A stretch of DNA of 64,000 nt from Portulaca oleracea (GCA_029582165.1 CM055872.1:28616743-28680742); one strand, 5' to 3'. Shown: positions 21,047 to 32,266, numbered from the stretch's first letter. Notes: generated from the sequence alone by a model not told the origin. Numbers and translations: made by a program.

Positions 21047-22075
21047 TGTTCGATCTCATTTTGAGTCGAATTGATACCGTTAATAAAGGTTTTTGCTTGT
21101 TTTAGACCCCTAATTATTAATAAGTTATGATGATTTTGTGTTTTGTAGGTTAAATCAAAGAAAAGAGGGAAAAGAAGGCCTAAAAGCTCCAAAAGCCCAT
21201 CAACCAAGTGTGTGGCACCCGCAACCATGGGCTTCACGCCCGCGATGGTCGGAATTTCTGGAAATAAAGAGGCGGCGGCTAGGTTTAGGGTTTTGATATA
21301 TTTTAGTACTTTTTTCCTCTTAAGTTTTATTATATATATTAGGATTTCTATCAATTGACAATTAGAGTAGGTAGTTAGTTTTTAGTTTTTCTTTAGTTTA
21401 GGTTAGTTTTAAATTAGTTTTAGTTCTAAGCTTTCTTTAGTTTTTCTCTCAATTCCTCGATTGTAAGCACATTCTCTTTCAAGATTAATTCAAGTTCTTG
21501 TTCTTTCTTGTTCTTTTCTTTCTGTTTCGCTATTCTCAATTTCATTAGTATTAGTTCTACAAATATTCCACTTTTTAGTGAAGCGGAGGATTAAGGTTCC
21601 TCGAATTCTCCTTTCATGTGAGGATTCGAGCAGTCTTAGTAATCCAAATCACACCTTTCTTGTTTGTTCGGGAGAAAGATTCGTGATTCAAAGATTCAAG
21701 ATTCAATATTAGAGTAAAGATCAAACCTTCAGGTTAATGTTTTCTGCTTTAGATTCAGTAATTAATTTAGTTTTTACTTCCATGGTTTTTAATTGCTTTC
21801 TTGATTATGCTTTTGATTTCTTGTTTAGTTTCTTGTTCTTGTTCTAGTAGTTAGGTTTTATTTTCAATTTCTTGTTTTCTTATTTCCTAGTTTAGTTTCT
21901 TTAGTTAAGTTTTGAATTCTTGTTCTTGTTTTCAATTCATAATTAGTTTAGTTTAAATTATTTACTGTTTCCTGCAATTTGAAACCCAAACCAAACCAAT
22001 TTCCTGAAAACCTAACACACCATCCCTGTGGATTCGACAACCTCACTTTTATACCCAAATTCCTACGACCGAACA
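21047..22075 (+). repeat. 3' LTR of element A
   Basis: Begins TGTTCGATCTCA, ends CGACCGAACA; 1029 bp. About 50 bp at roughly 21840-21900 are absent from the 5' LTR. Confidence 0.85.
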
Positions 22076-22076
22076 A

Positions 22077-22136
22077 TGGCGTCGTTCCCGGGGTCACCCG
22101 CGTGACAGGGGGGAATACTAACCACTATACTACAAC
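22077..22136 (-). other. Reverse-transcribed tRNA-Asp copy fused to the 3' LTR
   Basis: One base after the LTR the plus strand reads as the complement of tRNA-Asp: primer-site sequence with two changes, then after a 12-nt deletion the rest of the tRNA up to about its fourth nucleotide (GGGTGA stem, CTGTCAC anticodon loop, GTATAGTGG D-arm on the minus strand). The deleted part is the T-loop, including position A58. It is not a functional tRNA gene because the T-arm is missing. Five unexplained bases (22137-22141) and then B sequence follow. Confidence 0.85.
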
Positions 22137-22146
22137 CCAAATTCCA

Positions 22147-23185
22147 CGATCTACAATAATTGAGCAGACCTTCCCTTTCACAATGCATCTTGTATGAAAT
22201 AAAGCTTCTCTTTGTTCCTGTCCTGTCTCTACAGAAGAACTACTAAGGACTCTCCTTATCACCAATAGCTCTCCTTCATCAAGGCCTTCCTCTACCTCAT
22301 CATACACAGGATCAAGTAATTCTCCCTCTGGATATTCTTTCTCTTCCTCCTCAACTTCAAGTTCAGCAAACCATGAAGCTTGGTAATCAGCCAAGGTCAC
22401 TACTCTCTTGTTATGACATTCTGAAGCTATGTGCCCTAGTCCTTGACATCTAAAGCATCTCTTGTTATTAGTAGGGATAGGGTTTAAGTTTCTTTGAGGA
22501 GCTCGGGGCTGTTTTTGTGGGGGAGTAGGTTGTTTTGTGGGGTATCTTGGGGTAAAAGGGGATCTTTGGGTTGTGGGGTAGGTTCTGGGATAGGTAAAAG
22601 GGTTGGGTTGAGCTTTATAGGGTGTCTTAGTAGCAAACTCCTTCCCTTTGGACCTCTTTTGCAATTCTACCTTGTGAGATAGAGAACTGAGCTCATCCAA
22701 AGTAGTATAGGGATGCAGTTCCACCACATTCCTGACACCTTCATTTAATCCTGCCATAAACCTCACTAGTACCTGAGTTTCATTCTCCTTTAGGTCACAT
22801 CTCCACAAAAGATGCTCAAACTCCTTTGTATATTCCTCCACAGACCTGTTGCCTTGCACTAGCTGTTGCAGTTTGCCATAGTTCTCCCTAAGATAGTTCA
22901 CAGGCAAGAACTTAGACTTCAACTTTTCCCTCATCTGTTCCCAAGTTTTAATTTTCTCCTTTCCCTTCTCTACTCTCTTTTTCTGCAGATTAGACAACCA
23001 GAATGAAGCATGTTTCTTCAGCTTTAGGGCAATAAGCTTGACTTTCTTTTCTTCAGAAACCTCCTTCAGATCAAAAACCCTCTCCACTGTCTGCAGCCAG
23101 TCTAAGAACACCTCAGTGTCCAACTGACCTTCAAATTCAGGAATTTTCACCTTGAAATCTAATTTGTCGTCCATTCCAGCCTTCT
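22147..23185 (-). pseudogene. Element B gag and start of protease
   Basis: Minus-strand open frame: retrotransposon gag domain (VKIPEFEGQLDTEVFLDWL, LPVNYLRENYGKLQQLVQG, VEEYTKEFEHLLWRCDL), a Pro/Gln/Thr-rich linker, a zinc knuckle CFRCQGLGHIASEC, an acidic stretch, then TRCIVKGKVCSIIVD where element A cuts the protease. The N-terminal gag part is beyond element C, at 27444-27719. Confidence 0.8.
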
Positions 23186-24168
23186 TGATGCATAATGAGA
23201 CCAAGGGATGATCACATTACACACAATCTAAGGATCTTTAAAAACGAAGATAAGAATCTCCCTTCTCAAAGTTCAAAAGAACCAAAAATGGAGTAGAAAT
23301 GGACGAAATAGATGGAAAGAACTATGAAAGATGGTTACCAAACGAATGGAAATGATGAACGAATGAAGGATTGATGAACGTAGAATGAATGACGAATGGA
23401 TGAACGATTGATGAACGTTCAAATGTTGAATTCTTGGCGTTTAATTGAAGAACGAATACACCTTGAACAATCACAAGTCGTTTGATGCTTGGAAAACAAT
23501 CAAGTTGGATGAATGTAGATAAACGTTTGAGTGGATGAATGAATGAATGATAATGGCTTTGAAGATTCTTGGAGGATAAAGGCACACCACCTTCAAGAGA
23601 CCTTCAATTCCTTCCTATCACCACCAAGGACGCCAATCTTGGATAGAAGAAGGGGATAGTTCTCGTCCTCCCTCAAGAGAAACGAAGAGAAACTAGCACA
23701 AGGCTAGAGAGAACAACACATCATGTGTTTGATTGTACTTGATATATGATTGAATGATGATACAAGGAAACCTAAGGGGTCTATTTATACTACTAAAGGT
23801 CCCCTTAGGCGTGTCATATGAAAGAAACTACAACCATCTTGCTTACATCATCCTAATCAAATGATTACATCATAAAGAAACAAATTAACTAAGCTAGATT
23901 ACAAATGATGATAACTTGCTCAATACTTAACCAAATCTACAGATTATTGAACCATTGGAAAGCTCTTGGAATGTAGATTAATCCACTCTAGGACACCTTC
24001 CATGATAGCTTTATGGTTCTTGAGTTAAGGAGCAAATTACTTGAGTACCCTTGTAGATTTCCTCCAAGTAGAGAGATATGTGAGAGATGTGAGCTCTTCT
24101 TCCATATAGGTGAGTATTTGATGTCTTCCTTATTGCCCTTAATGTATATAGCCATCAAATATACATCA
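23186..24168 (-). repeat. 3' LTR of element C
   Basis: Minus-strand sense begins TGATGTATATTTGATGGC and ends TTATGCATCA. Preceded on the minus strand by the purine tract ACCAGGGGAGAA (24180-24169). Confidence 0.9.
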
Positions 24169-24230
24169 TTCTCCCCTGGTTGAAAAAGTTTGTCCTCAAA
24201 CTTTGAGCATCACTCTCTTACTCGCCTTCT

Positions 24231-26219
24231 TCACAAAGAAGTACCAACTTTCTTCTTAAAGGCTGTGAAATCATCATATATCCCTGTGATGAACTTCTTC
24301 ATCTTTCTCCCAAGTAATCCATGGGCATTACAAGGCATGGATCCTCGAACTTTCTCCATGAACATAGATATCCAATGTAGCTTCTCAATTCCCAAGTCAA
24401 GTTTCACCACTTGGCCTTTATCATCTAGCATGAAACGATCTACTTTGATGACTTTAGTTTCTTGGCCCCTTCGAATCCTTGGCACTTCAACCATGTCATC
24501 CAAGTTGATATTTTGAGGTATCATATGAAAGATACGCTTTATAGGAGAATTCAAAATTGGGTGGTTGCTTGGATCCGTTTTACTTTCCTCCAAGTTTGTA
24601 AGAGTAAGACTCTTATGCCTTTCATGCTCGTAATTTTCCACCTTCATAGTCGACACAATGTTGCTTTCTTTCTCCTTAGGCCGAGAAGATGGTGCTAGAG
24701 GTGTCAAAGTGATCTTCATTTGGTTGAGGGTGAGAGTATAAGTGTTGGCTCTCCCATCATGTATGACACTCCTATCAAATAACCATGGCCTTCCCAACAA
24801 AATATGACAAGTATCCATAGGAATAATATCACACCATAAGGAATCTTTATAACTCTTCCCAATCGAAAGACTCACCAAGACCCTTTGATCCACACGAATG
24901 TCTTGGCCTTGGCTTAGCCATCGTATGGTATAAGGCGTGGGATGAGGGATATCTTCCAATTGCAATTTGTTGACCATTGTTGTAAAGGCCACATTGGTGC
25001 AACTTCCTCCATCTATGATTAATGAGCACAGTTTTCCATTGATTGTACAACGAGAGCGAAAGATAGCCTCCCTTTGCACTTGGACATTCGGCACATGAAG
25101 CACATCCAAGTCTCTTCTTACAACAAGTAACTCTCCTTCATTCGGCTCTTCTACATATTCCTCTTCCACACTTTCTTCCTCATTCACGTCAATAGGGCCA
25201 ACTACTTCCTCTTCATTCTTTCTTTCATTATACTCCGGTTCTACATACAAAGCACTTTGATATTCCACCAAAGATACTACTCTCTTGTTTGGGCACTCTG
25301 AGGCATAATGACCTAACCCTTGGCAACGAAAACACCTTCGTGGGGCTAGAGTTTTGGCTTCTTGGACGTGGGATTTAGGGATGGATGGGGGCTGATTTTG
25401 TGGAGTTCTTTTTGTGGAAAATTGAGGGTTTTGTAGTGGCGTGTGAGGGAGTGTAGAGTAGGATGATTCTTGTGGAGTTTGGTATTTGTTTAGGACTTCT
25501 TTTCCCTTAATTCTCCTTTGCCTTTCAACTTTAAGGGACAAAGAACTCAACTCATCCAAGGTTTTGTATGGTTGCAATTCAACAACGTGTCTAATCCAAT
25601 CATTGAGACCAAAAAGATAACGTACCAAAGTTTGTGGCTCGTCCTCTTTAAGATCACACCTCCAAAGCAAATGCTCAAATTCCTTGGTGTACTCCTCTAC
25701 GCTTTTCCCTCCTTGGACCAACTTTTGTAGCTTGTAGTAGTTGTCACGTAGGTAGCTAGGTGGTAAGAACTTCTCTTGAAGCTTCTTTTTCATTTTATCC
25801 CATGAACGCACCTTATCCTTTCCTTTAGCTTCCCGCTTCTTTTGCAAGTTTGTCCACCAAATACTTGCATGTTTGCGTAGCTTCAAGGAAACATACTTGA
25901 CCTTCTTGTTATCATCCACGTCTTTGAGATCAAAGACTCTCTCCACGGTTTGCATCCAATCCAAGAAAACCTCCGGATCAAGATTTCCAACAAATTCGGG
26001 GATCTCTACTTTGAAGTCGAATCTCTCCTCCTTTGGGGAACGTCTTCTTGGAACATCCTCATCACTATCATTGGTCTCACTTTCTCCATGGGTCACTCTA
26101 TGTTGTAGATGCATGTATTTCTTTAGTTGATCGTTGAGATAAACGATTCGTTGCTTCATCGCTTCAACATCTTCTTGAGACGTTGTGGGAGACTTCGTAG
26201 GAGAACTTGAACCAGCCAT
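24231..26219 (-). CDS. Gag-protease protein with unique C-terminus, element C
   Basis: One uninterrupted 662-codon ORF from the ATG at 26219. Residues about 15-40 form a short coiled coil (MKQRIVYLNDQLKKYMHL). The gag capsid-like domain lies at about 70-230 (VEIPEFVGNLDPEVFLDWMQ, VEEYTKEFEHLLWRCDLKED), the zinc knuckle CFRCQGLGHYASEC near 305, then an acidic linker, and an aspartic-protease-like domain from about 395 with LIIDGGSCTN and GRPWLFDRS. Where D continues into RT, this protein has about 150 residues without recognised domains (for example VEVPRIRRGQETKVIKVDRF and a basic end MKKFITGIYDDFTAFKKKV). The intact frame suggests selection or recent insertion. Confidence 0.8.
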   Translation of the reverse strand: MAGSSSPTKSPTTSQEDVEAMKQRIVYLNDQLKKYMHLQHRVTHGESETNDSDEDVPRRRSPKEERFDFKVEIPEFVGNLDPEVFLDWMQTVERVFDLKDVDDNKKVKYVSLKLRKHASIWWTNLQKKREAKGKDKVRSWDKMKKKLQEKFLPPSYLRDNYYKLQKLVQGGKSVEEYTKEFEHLLWRCDLKEDEPQTLVRYLFGLNDWIRHVVELQPYKTLDELSSLSLKVERQRRIKGKEVLNKYQTPQESSYSTLPHTPLQNPQFSTKRTPQNQPPSIPKSHVQEAKTLAPRRCFRCQGLGHYASECPNKRVVSLVEYQSALYVEPEYNERKNEEEVVGPIDVNEEESVEEEYVEEPNEGELLVVRRDLDVLHVPNVQVQREAIFRSRCTINGKLCSLIIDGGSCTNVAFTTMVNKLQLEDIPHPTPYTIRWLSQGQDIRVDQRVLVSLSIGKSYKDSLWCDIIPMDTCHILLGRPWLFDRSVIHDGRANTYTLTLNQMKITLTPLAPSSRPKEKESNIVSTMKVENYEHERHKSLTLTNLEESKTDPSNHPILNSPIKRIFHMIPQNINLDDMVEVPRIRRGQETKVIKVDRFMLDDKGQVVKLDLGIEKLHWISMFMEKVRGSMPCNAHGLLGRKMKKFITGIYDDFTAFKKKVGTSL

Positions 26220-26439
26220 TAGAACCAATCTTGCAACAAAAAGATCACAAGAAACTCATGGTTGTGGGTTAGCACATAAGGGACGAGAGGTAGGATGTGT
26301 TTGGGTTGATTGTGTTTGGGCTTATGGGGTTCTTTGTGGATCTTATAGGTGGACGTGTGATGGAGAGATGATGGGGGATAGATTTGTGATGGAAAGATGG
26401 TAAAAGATGGTTCAAGAACTAAGAGAATCAATCTCCTAA

Positions 26440-26451
26440 GCTCTGATACCA
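26440..26451 (-). promoter_or_regulatory. Primer binding site, tRNA-iMet, element C
   Basis: TGGTATCAGAGC on the minus strand, four bases from the LTR edge at 26456. Confidence 0.9.
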
Positions 26452-26455
26452 ATTT

Positions 26456-27438
26456 TGATGCATAATGAGACCAAGGGATGATCACATTACACACAATCTA
26501 AGGATCTTTAAAAACGAAGATAGGAATCTCCCTTCTCAAAGTTCAAAAGAACCAAAAATGGAGTAGAAATGGACGAAATAGATGGAAAGAACTATGAAAG
26601 ATGGTTACCAAACGAATGGAAATGATGAACGAATGAAGGATTGATGAACGTAGACTGAATGACGAATGGATGAACGATTGATGAACGTTCAAATGTTGAA
26701 TGTTTGGCGTTTGATTGAAGAACGAATACACCTTGAACAATCACAAGTCGTTTGATGCTTGGAAAACAATCAAGTTGGATGAATGTAGATAAACGTTTGA
26801 GTGGATGAATGAATGAATGATAATGGCTTTGAAGATTCTTGGAGGATAAAGGCACACCACCTTCAAGAGACCTTCAATTCCTTCCTATCACCACCAAGGA
26901 CGCCAATCTTGGATAGAAGAAGGGGATAGTTCTCGTCCTCCCTCAAGAGAAACGAAGAGAAACTAGCACAAGGCTAGAGAGAACAACACATCATGTGTTT
27001 GATTGTATTTGATATATGATTGAATGATGATACAAGGCACCCTAAGGGGTCTATTTATACTACTAAAGGTCCCCTTAGGCGTGTCATATGAAAGAAACTA
27101 CAACCATCTAGCTTACATCATCCTAATCAAATGATTACATCATAAAGAAACAAATGAACTAAGCTAGATTACAAATGATGATAACTTGCTCAATACTTAA
27201 CCAAATCTAAAGATTCTTGAACCATTGGAAAGCTCTTGGAATGTAGATTAATCCACTCTAGGACACCTTCCATGATAGCTTTATGGTTCTTGAGTTAAGG
27301 AGCAAATTACTTGAGTACCCTTGTAGATTTCCTCCAAGTAGAGAGATATGTGAGAGATGTGAGCTCTTCTTCCATATAGGTGAGTATTTGATGTCTTCCT
27401 TATTGCCCTTGATGTATATGGCCATCAAATATACATCA
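26456..27438 (-). repeat. 5' LTR of element C
   Basis: 983 bp, same ends as the left copy; TATA box on the minus strand at 27059-27052. Confidence 0.9.
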
Positions 27439-27443
27439 CTTCT

Positions 27444-27719
27444 TCTATATAGTCCTAACTTTCTTAGTTCCAATAGGACCCTCTTCATCACCAAAAGGAC
27501 TGTTGGAATAAGTACTTTCTTCTTCTTCTTCTTCATATTCAGATTCATCCTTCAGACTTTGCTTCTTCAAATATAAATAATTCTTCAGCTGATCAGTCAA
27601 ATAATGAACCTGTTTCTCCAGCTCGGCTTTCTCCCTTAGAGCTTGTTCAGCCACCTCCTCGGGAGTCCTACAAGTAGACGTCCTGTGACCAGCAAGAAGC
27701 TCACCAAGAAAGTCACCCA
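27444..27719 (-). pseudogene. N-terminal gag of element B
   Basis: Open on the minus strand from the primer site with no ATG, so the start is not identified. Contains a heptad-like stretch (ALREKAELEKQVHYLTDQLK) matching the coiled coil of C and an acidic run (DESEYEEEEEE). Cut by element C after about 27444; the gag frame resumes at 23185. Confidence 0.65.
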
Positions 27720-27731
27720 ACTCCGATACCA
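27720..27731 (-). promoter_or_regulatory. Primer binding site, element B
   Basis: TGGTATCGGAGT on the minus strand, one change from the tRNA-iMet primer sequence, about seven bases from the LTR edge at 27739. Confidence 0.75.
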
Positions 27732-27738
27732 AAGTTGT

Positions 27739-28862
27739 TGTATGTGCAGACCAAAACTAATCAGAGTGCACTAGCCTGGACGACACCAAAGGCCCTCCCT
27801 CACCTTGTTAATTCAACTTAAGCTTTTCCAAGGGAAGGAAAAGCATCAAGGAACGAAAAACAAATAAGGAAAGATAAGAAAACGTGTGTATCCAACTGAT
27901 ACAGACCACACCTCAGCAAGAAACACAAGGGCAAGACTCAACTCATGTACTGGATACAGTCCACGCCACCATAACACAAACTAAGCTCTACTTAGCACCT
28001 TCTAAGCTTGCCAAAGCTTAGTTACAGACAAGTAGAAATGGTTGAGAATTTTTAGAGACACTCACAAACACACAGAAGCAAACTCGACTGGTTTCTCATA
28101 TCATTCACTCATAATGATGATATTACACAGGAGCTTTGCTTATATTTGCCACTTTAAGTAAGCAGCTGCCTGTCTACTAAGGATTAAGGTTTCCTAAGCA
28201 TAAAGAAACCTCTAATTTGTTACTAAGCTAGCTTAATATACATAAGTGAGTTGCTTAGAACTAATACATAGCTTAAATACATCAGATTACATCAAGAAAA
28301 CAATAAAATAAAATTAAAAAAAGGTTGGTTTAATTTGATTGGGCCAGCAGCTGCTTCTTCATGCAAGAGTCATCTTTCCACTTGATTATTTAAGTGTTCC
28401 TTGGCTGTTGAAAGTAGTTGGTTGTATAAAACATTAAGGACATTAGATCATTAAAGGGAAAATGACCAAATGACCTTATTAAAGCTGAAAATGCCAACAT
28501 TGTCCAGCTACTTGATGTTGCCTGCACTCCCTGAACAAACTAGTTGTAGAAAATGTTCAAGAACAACAGTCACTTGCATTCCTCGATCAGTGCTCTTTGA
28601 TGAATCAAGGAATACATAGGATCCACTAAATGCCATTGCTTTTACTGCTGCAACTTGTATCAGACCTTGAATTAGACCTGAACCCTGATTTCACAGGTTG
28701 GGGTTCTGCCAAGGTCCAATTGCATCAATTGGACTTTGGTTCTAAGGCCAAAGATGCCTCCTGCACAGGATCCTGGGGTGATCATGTTGCTTCCATTCAA
28801 AACTTCAAAACTCCCCTAGGACATGTCTTCCCTTGCTGCTTTAATCTTGCCGTAGGAGGGAC
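27739..28862 (-). repeat. 5' LTR of element B, shared with a second B copy
   Basis: Homologous to 5961-5969 plus 8702-10336. It lacks both the inverted-LTR unit and the hAT MITE, so it is the empty site for both. Beyond its outer edge lies the 3' coding end of another B copy, so this LTR serves two B copies in tandem. The exact outer edge is uncertain by about 10 bp. Confidence 0.75.
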
Positions 28863-28990
28863 TTAATCCCCCCTGAATTCCCAGCTAGGTCCCAGTTTGT
28901 GAAGAACCTACTGAGGACTTCAGGAAAGAAAGTCATCCCCTTGAACATTGCTGTATCAACTATCAATGCTGATGTAGATGGACCTCCATC
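28863..28990 (-). pseudogene. Integrase C-terminal remnant of a second element B
   Basis: Matches B 10328-10455 (GPSTSALIVDT and the stop region) next to the shared LTR. Homology stops at about 28990, where LINE 2 begins. Confidence 0.75.
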
Positions 28991-29264
28991 ACCTGGGCAT
29001 ACCCAGGGGGTCATAAGCAACTGACCCAGTAACAAAACAAACTTAATCACAAAAACCAATTACATCAAGATGCTCAAGAGCCCTCAAAACAAGAGATTAG
29101 TATAATCTTAAAGATATATCAGATTTGACAAAGCAACATAAGGTGGAAGAAGAGTTCCGGGTGTTTTGATGGACTCTTCTATTCCTCTCACCCCAAACAT
29201 GATAAATTATGGTAGCCAAAGCAAGTCTTTTATCTTTTTCCTTGAACCCAGCTTCCTTCCATGA

Positions 29265-29723
29265 CTAAGAAAACCATTCAGACCATCTAGGAGTAGATCC
29301 AAACATAGCTTTCCAAACTTCATTACCCACACTTAAGGAAAACTCACATTCAAAGAAAATACGAGTATAAGTCTCCAAATTTTGTTCACACAGGAAACAC
29401 CTATTTGCAAGACTAACCACAAACTTCTGTAAACGATCCAAAGTAAGGAGTCTATTGTTAATAGCAATCCAAGAAATGAAAGAGCACTTTGGAATTCTCA
29501 GTGTGAACCAAATCAGATTGTGCCAATCAACATTTGGATTATGACTCTTCACAAAATCATACCCAACTTTGATTGTGTATCACTTCTTCTCAATAATCAG
29601 CTTTTGAGACAGTGGCAACAAACAGTCTCTAGCTTTCAAAAGCCTATGCTAGTACAAACTTAAGTTTTGCTTCACTTCACACTCCAAAATGGGTACTCTC
29701 CGAAAATAAATGTGATGTACCCA
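29265..29723 (-). pseudogene. LINE 2 zf-RVT region
   Basis: The 29552-29265 part reads FTLRIPKCSFISWIAINNRL followed by RCFLCEQNLETYTRIFFEC, the zinc-binding pattern found after reverse transcriptase in plant LINEs. Its link to the RT part is broken between 29553 and 29723. Confidence 0.7.
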
Positions 29724-31420
29724 TCAAACCCACAAGGATTCTTTGTTACTGAAAAGTTGCCATAGTAAATTTCCAAGTGTAGCTGTATTCCAAGCGTGTA
29801 AATCTCTTATATTTAACCTCCCCTCTCTCTTGTACATACAACATGTATTCCAAGAGATAGGAGGAGCTCTTGAATCTGAACCCCAGAGGAACCTTCTGCA
29901 TATTTGATTGATGGACTCCAACACATTCTTCGGCAAGATGAATATTTGAGACCAATATGTATGAATTGACATCAACATACTAGTGATCAATTCTGCTCTA
30001 CCTGCAAAGGTGGGATTCCTCACTGCCCAACCACTAATCCTCTGTGTCATCTTCCCCAACAAGGCTTCACAATCATGTTTATTAAGCTAAAAAGGCTTAA
30101 TTGGAACCTCCAAATATTTGAAAGGCAAGCAACCTTCCTTGAAGCCAAGAATATCAATAATTTCTTTTCTGTTCTGCTGAGAAACACACATCTGATTTGC
30201 TTACATTAGGAAACAGTCCAGAAGCAGATGAAAAATGATCAATGGCATTCTTCAAAAGCTTTAAACTAGCAGGTTCACCATAGCAAAACATTAGGAGGTC
30301 ATCGGCAAAACAGAGGTGTGCTAGTTGCAACGACTTATATATAGAATTGATGATATCTGAATATTGAGCCAGAAGTTTCCTTTTTGATTGTTTTGTTTAA
30401 GTAGTCCATCACCAGCACAAATAACAAAGGGGAAATCAAGTCTCCTTGACGAAGTCCATGACCACTGTGAAAGTAGCCATAAGTAGAACCATTAAATCCC
30501 ACAGAGAAACTTGTCGTAGAAACACAAGTCATGATACGATCCATAAAAATATATGGAAAATTTAGAGCTAATAAGAGAATTCTTAGAAACTTCCAATCGA
30601 CCGTATCATATGCTTTTTGGATATCCACCTTTAGCATGCAGCTGGGCTTGGCTCCTTTTCTATTATAAAAGCGCACTAAATCCTCTGCAATCAGAATATT
30701 ATGAAGAATTGAGTGTCCCTCAACAAATGCAGTTTGGGACCAATCTATTATCTCACTAAGAATCTCCTGTAATTTGTTGCAAATGACTTTCGTAGTGATT
30801 TTATAAATCACTTTGCAACATGAAATTGGCCTCAAATCACTAACAACTTTCGAATTAGCTACTTTGGGAATCAAAGCAAGAATCGTGGAGTTAACCTCAC
30901 TAAGAATTTTTCCAGAATGGAAAAACTTCCTCACAGCCATTACCACATCTTGACCAATAATATTCCAAGTAGCCTTGAAGAAAGCAGCATTGAAGCCATC
31001 AGGCCCTGGGCTTTTATTATCATCCATTGAAAAGACAATTTCCTTGATCTCAGATTCAGACACAATCTTGGATAAAAATTCATGATGCATGTTGTCCAGT
31101 CTCTTCCCTTGTGTAGTTATATCAAAACTATCTTTTCCAACACAAGGTTTTTTAGAGAAGAAATTTTCAAAGGAATCAGCAAGAAAACCCTCAATCTGTT
31201 TGTCCTCGTCAAGCAAAATACCCTCATGATTCTTCAGAGATAAGATTTTGTTATTATATTGTCTAGCCCGAAGCATGGAGTAGAAAATTGCTGAATTTTG
31301 ATCTCCTTTCTTCAACCAATTTGCTTTGGTCTTCTGTTTCATAAGAATCATAGCAACGCTTAATGTGGACTCGTATTCTTTTTTTTGTCTCTTCAGCAAT
31401 TGTCCTGAGGACTTCATCAT
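29724..31420 (-). pseudogene. LINE 2 reverse transcriptase
   Basis: 31420-30335 is open: NWLKKGDQNSAIFYSMLRAR, FSMDDNKSPGPDGFNAAFFK, LRPISCCKVIYKITTKVI, DIQKAYDTVDWKFL and GLRQGDLISPLLFVLVMDYL. The catalytic block after it (about 30310-30280, LCFADDL in another frame) and the thumb (30062-29724: MTQRISGWAVRNPTFAGRAEL, ICRRFLWG) are separated by stops near 30063-30334. Target-primed reverse transcriptase, inactive in this copy. Confidence 0.8.
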
Positions 31421-31475
31421 GTGGATTTTGCATCATAATATTCTGTGCTCGTATCATAGCTTCATAATCAACTAA

Positions 31476-32264
31476 TCATCTACTGTAGATATCAGCAAAG
31501 GATGATCTATGAAGTGAAGAAAGAGGACCTTTTAGAGCATTCAATTTAGATACCAAAATATACATAGGAGTCCCCTGAAAATTCCTTTTCCATACACCAA
31601 ACACAATAGATATAAACTGAGGGGATTCAGTCCATATATTGCATAATTTGAACCTCCCCCTAGGTTTATAAAGCTTTGAATCCAAGCAGATTATCAAAGG
31701 TGAATGATCAGAAATGCCATGAGGTAAAACCTAATAAGATATGGATTCAAATTTGACTAAACCCTCAGAATTAATCAAAGCATGATCAATACAAGAAAGT
31801 ATCTTACTATTATGCTATGTGTACCAAGGACCTGAACGTTTGATCTCACAAATATGAAAATCCACCATAAATTGTCTGAAATCCACTATTTCCTCTGTAG
31901 AAGCTGAATTTCCTCCAATTCTGTCATCAAATTCAAGCACATGGTTGTAATCCCCAACAATTATCCAAGGATCCTGACAATGACTTGCAAAATTAGCGAG
32001 CTCCTCCCAAAGTGCTTTGTGTATCCCAATATCACTATCTCCATATATGAAAGATATCACATAAGAACAATGCCCCAAAGTAACTCTAGAACGAATAAAT
32101 TGATGACGAATCCACAGTGGAACAATTGAGATCCCACCCTTCCAAAGAATCCAAATTCTACTGCGAGTAGTGCACGTCCCATTATGTAATAAATTCCATC
32201 CTGAAGAGAAAGTATTCTTCACCTTTTCACACATCTCAATACTAACTTTGGTTTCAAAGATTTT

Positions 32265-32266
<2 letters not shown>
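31476..32266 (-). pseudogene. LINE 2 endonuclease (partial)
   Basis: Reads HCSYVISFIYGDSD, then WIIVGDYNHVLEFDDRIGG, the GDFN-type block of APE-like LINE endonucleases, then SGPWYT and, after a stop at about 31814, HGISDHSPLIICL with the catalytic SDH. The N-terminal third is missing at the microsatellite. Confidence 0.75.

Larger units (their letters stand above)
13543..22141 (+). mobile_element. Element A: Athila-type retrotransposon inserted in element B
   Basis: Order on plus: LTR (950 bp), tRNA-Asp primer site, gag, protease, RT, RNase H, deleted integrase, long 3' non-coding region, purine tract, LTR (1029 bp), then a tRNA-Asp copy. It interrupts B's protease gene. Flanks TGCCA (13538-13542) and TTCCA (22142-22146) look like a TSD with one change. 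The LTRs differ by indels and several substitutions, many at CpG, so the insertion is not recent. Coding regions are broken. Confidence 0.85.
23186..27438 (-). mobile_element. Element C: gag-protease-only LTR retrotransposon
   Basis: LTRs of 983 bp (23186-24168 and 26456-27438) flank one ORF. A perfect TSD CTTCT lies at 23181-23185 and 27439-27443. Inserted in B's gag. LTRs differ at about 14 sites by eye (near 1.4%), so it is fairly young. The internal region is only 2.3 kb: leader, gag, protease and a unique C-terminal part; RT, RNase H and integrase are absent. It must be mobilised by an autonomous relative such as D. The structure matches the TR-GAG class, with protease kept. Confidence 0.88.

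Noticed and set aside
22077..22136. Functional tRNA-Asp gene on the minus strand
   Set aside because: The anticodon arm and D-arm are present but the T-arm is missing, and it is fused to an LTR and primer-site sequence.
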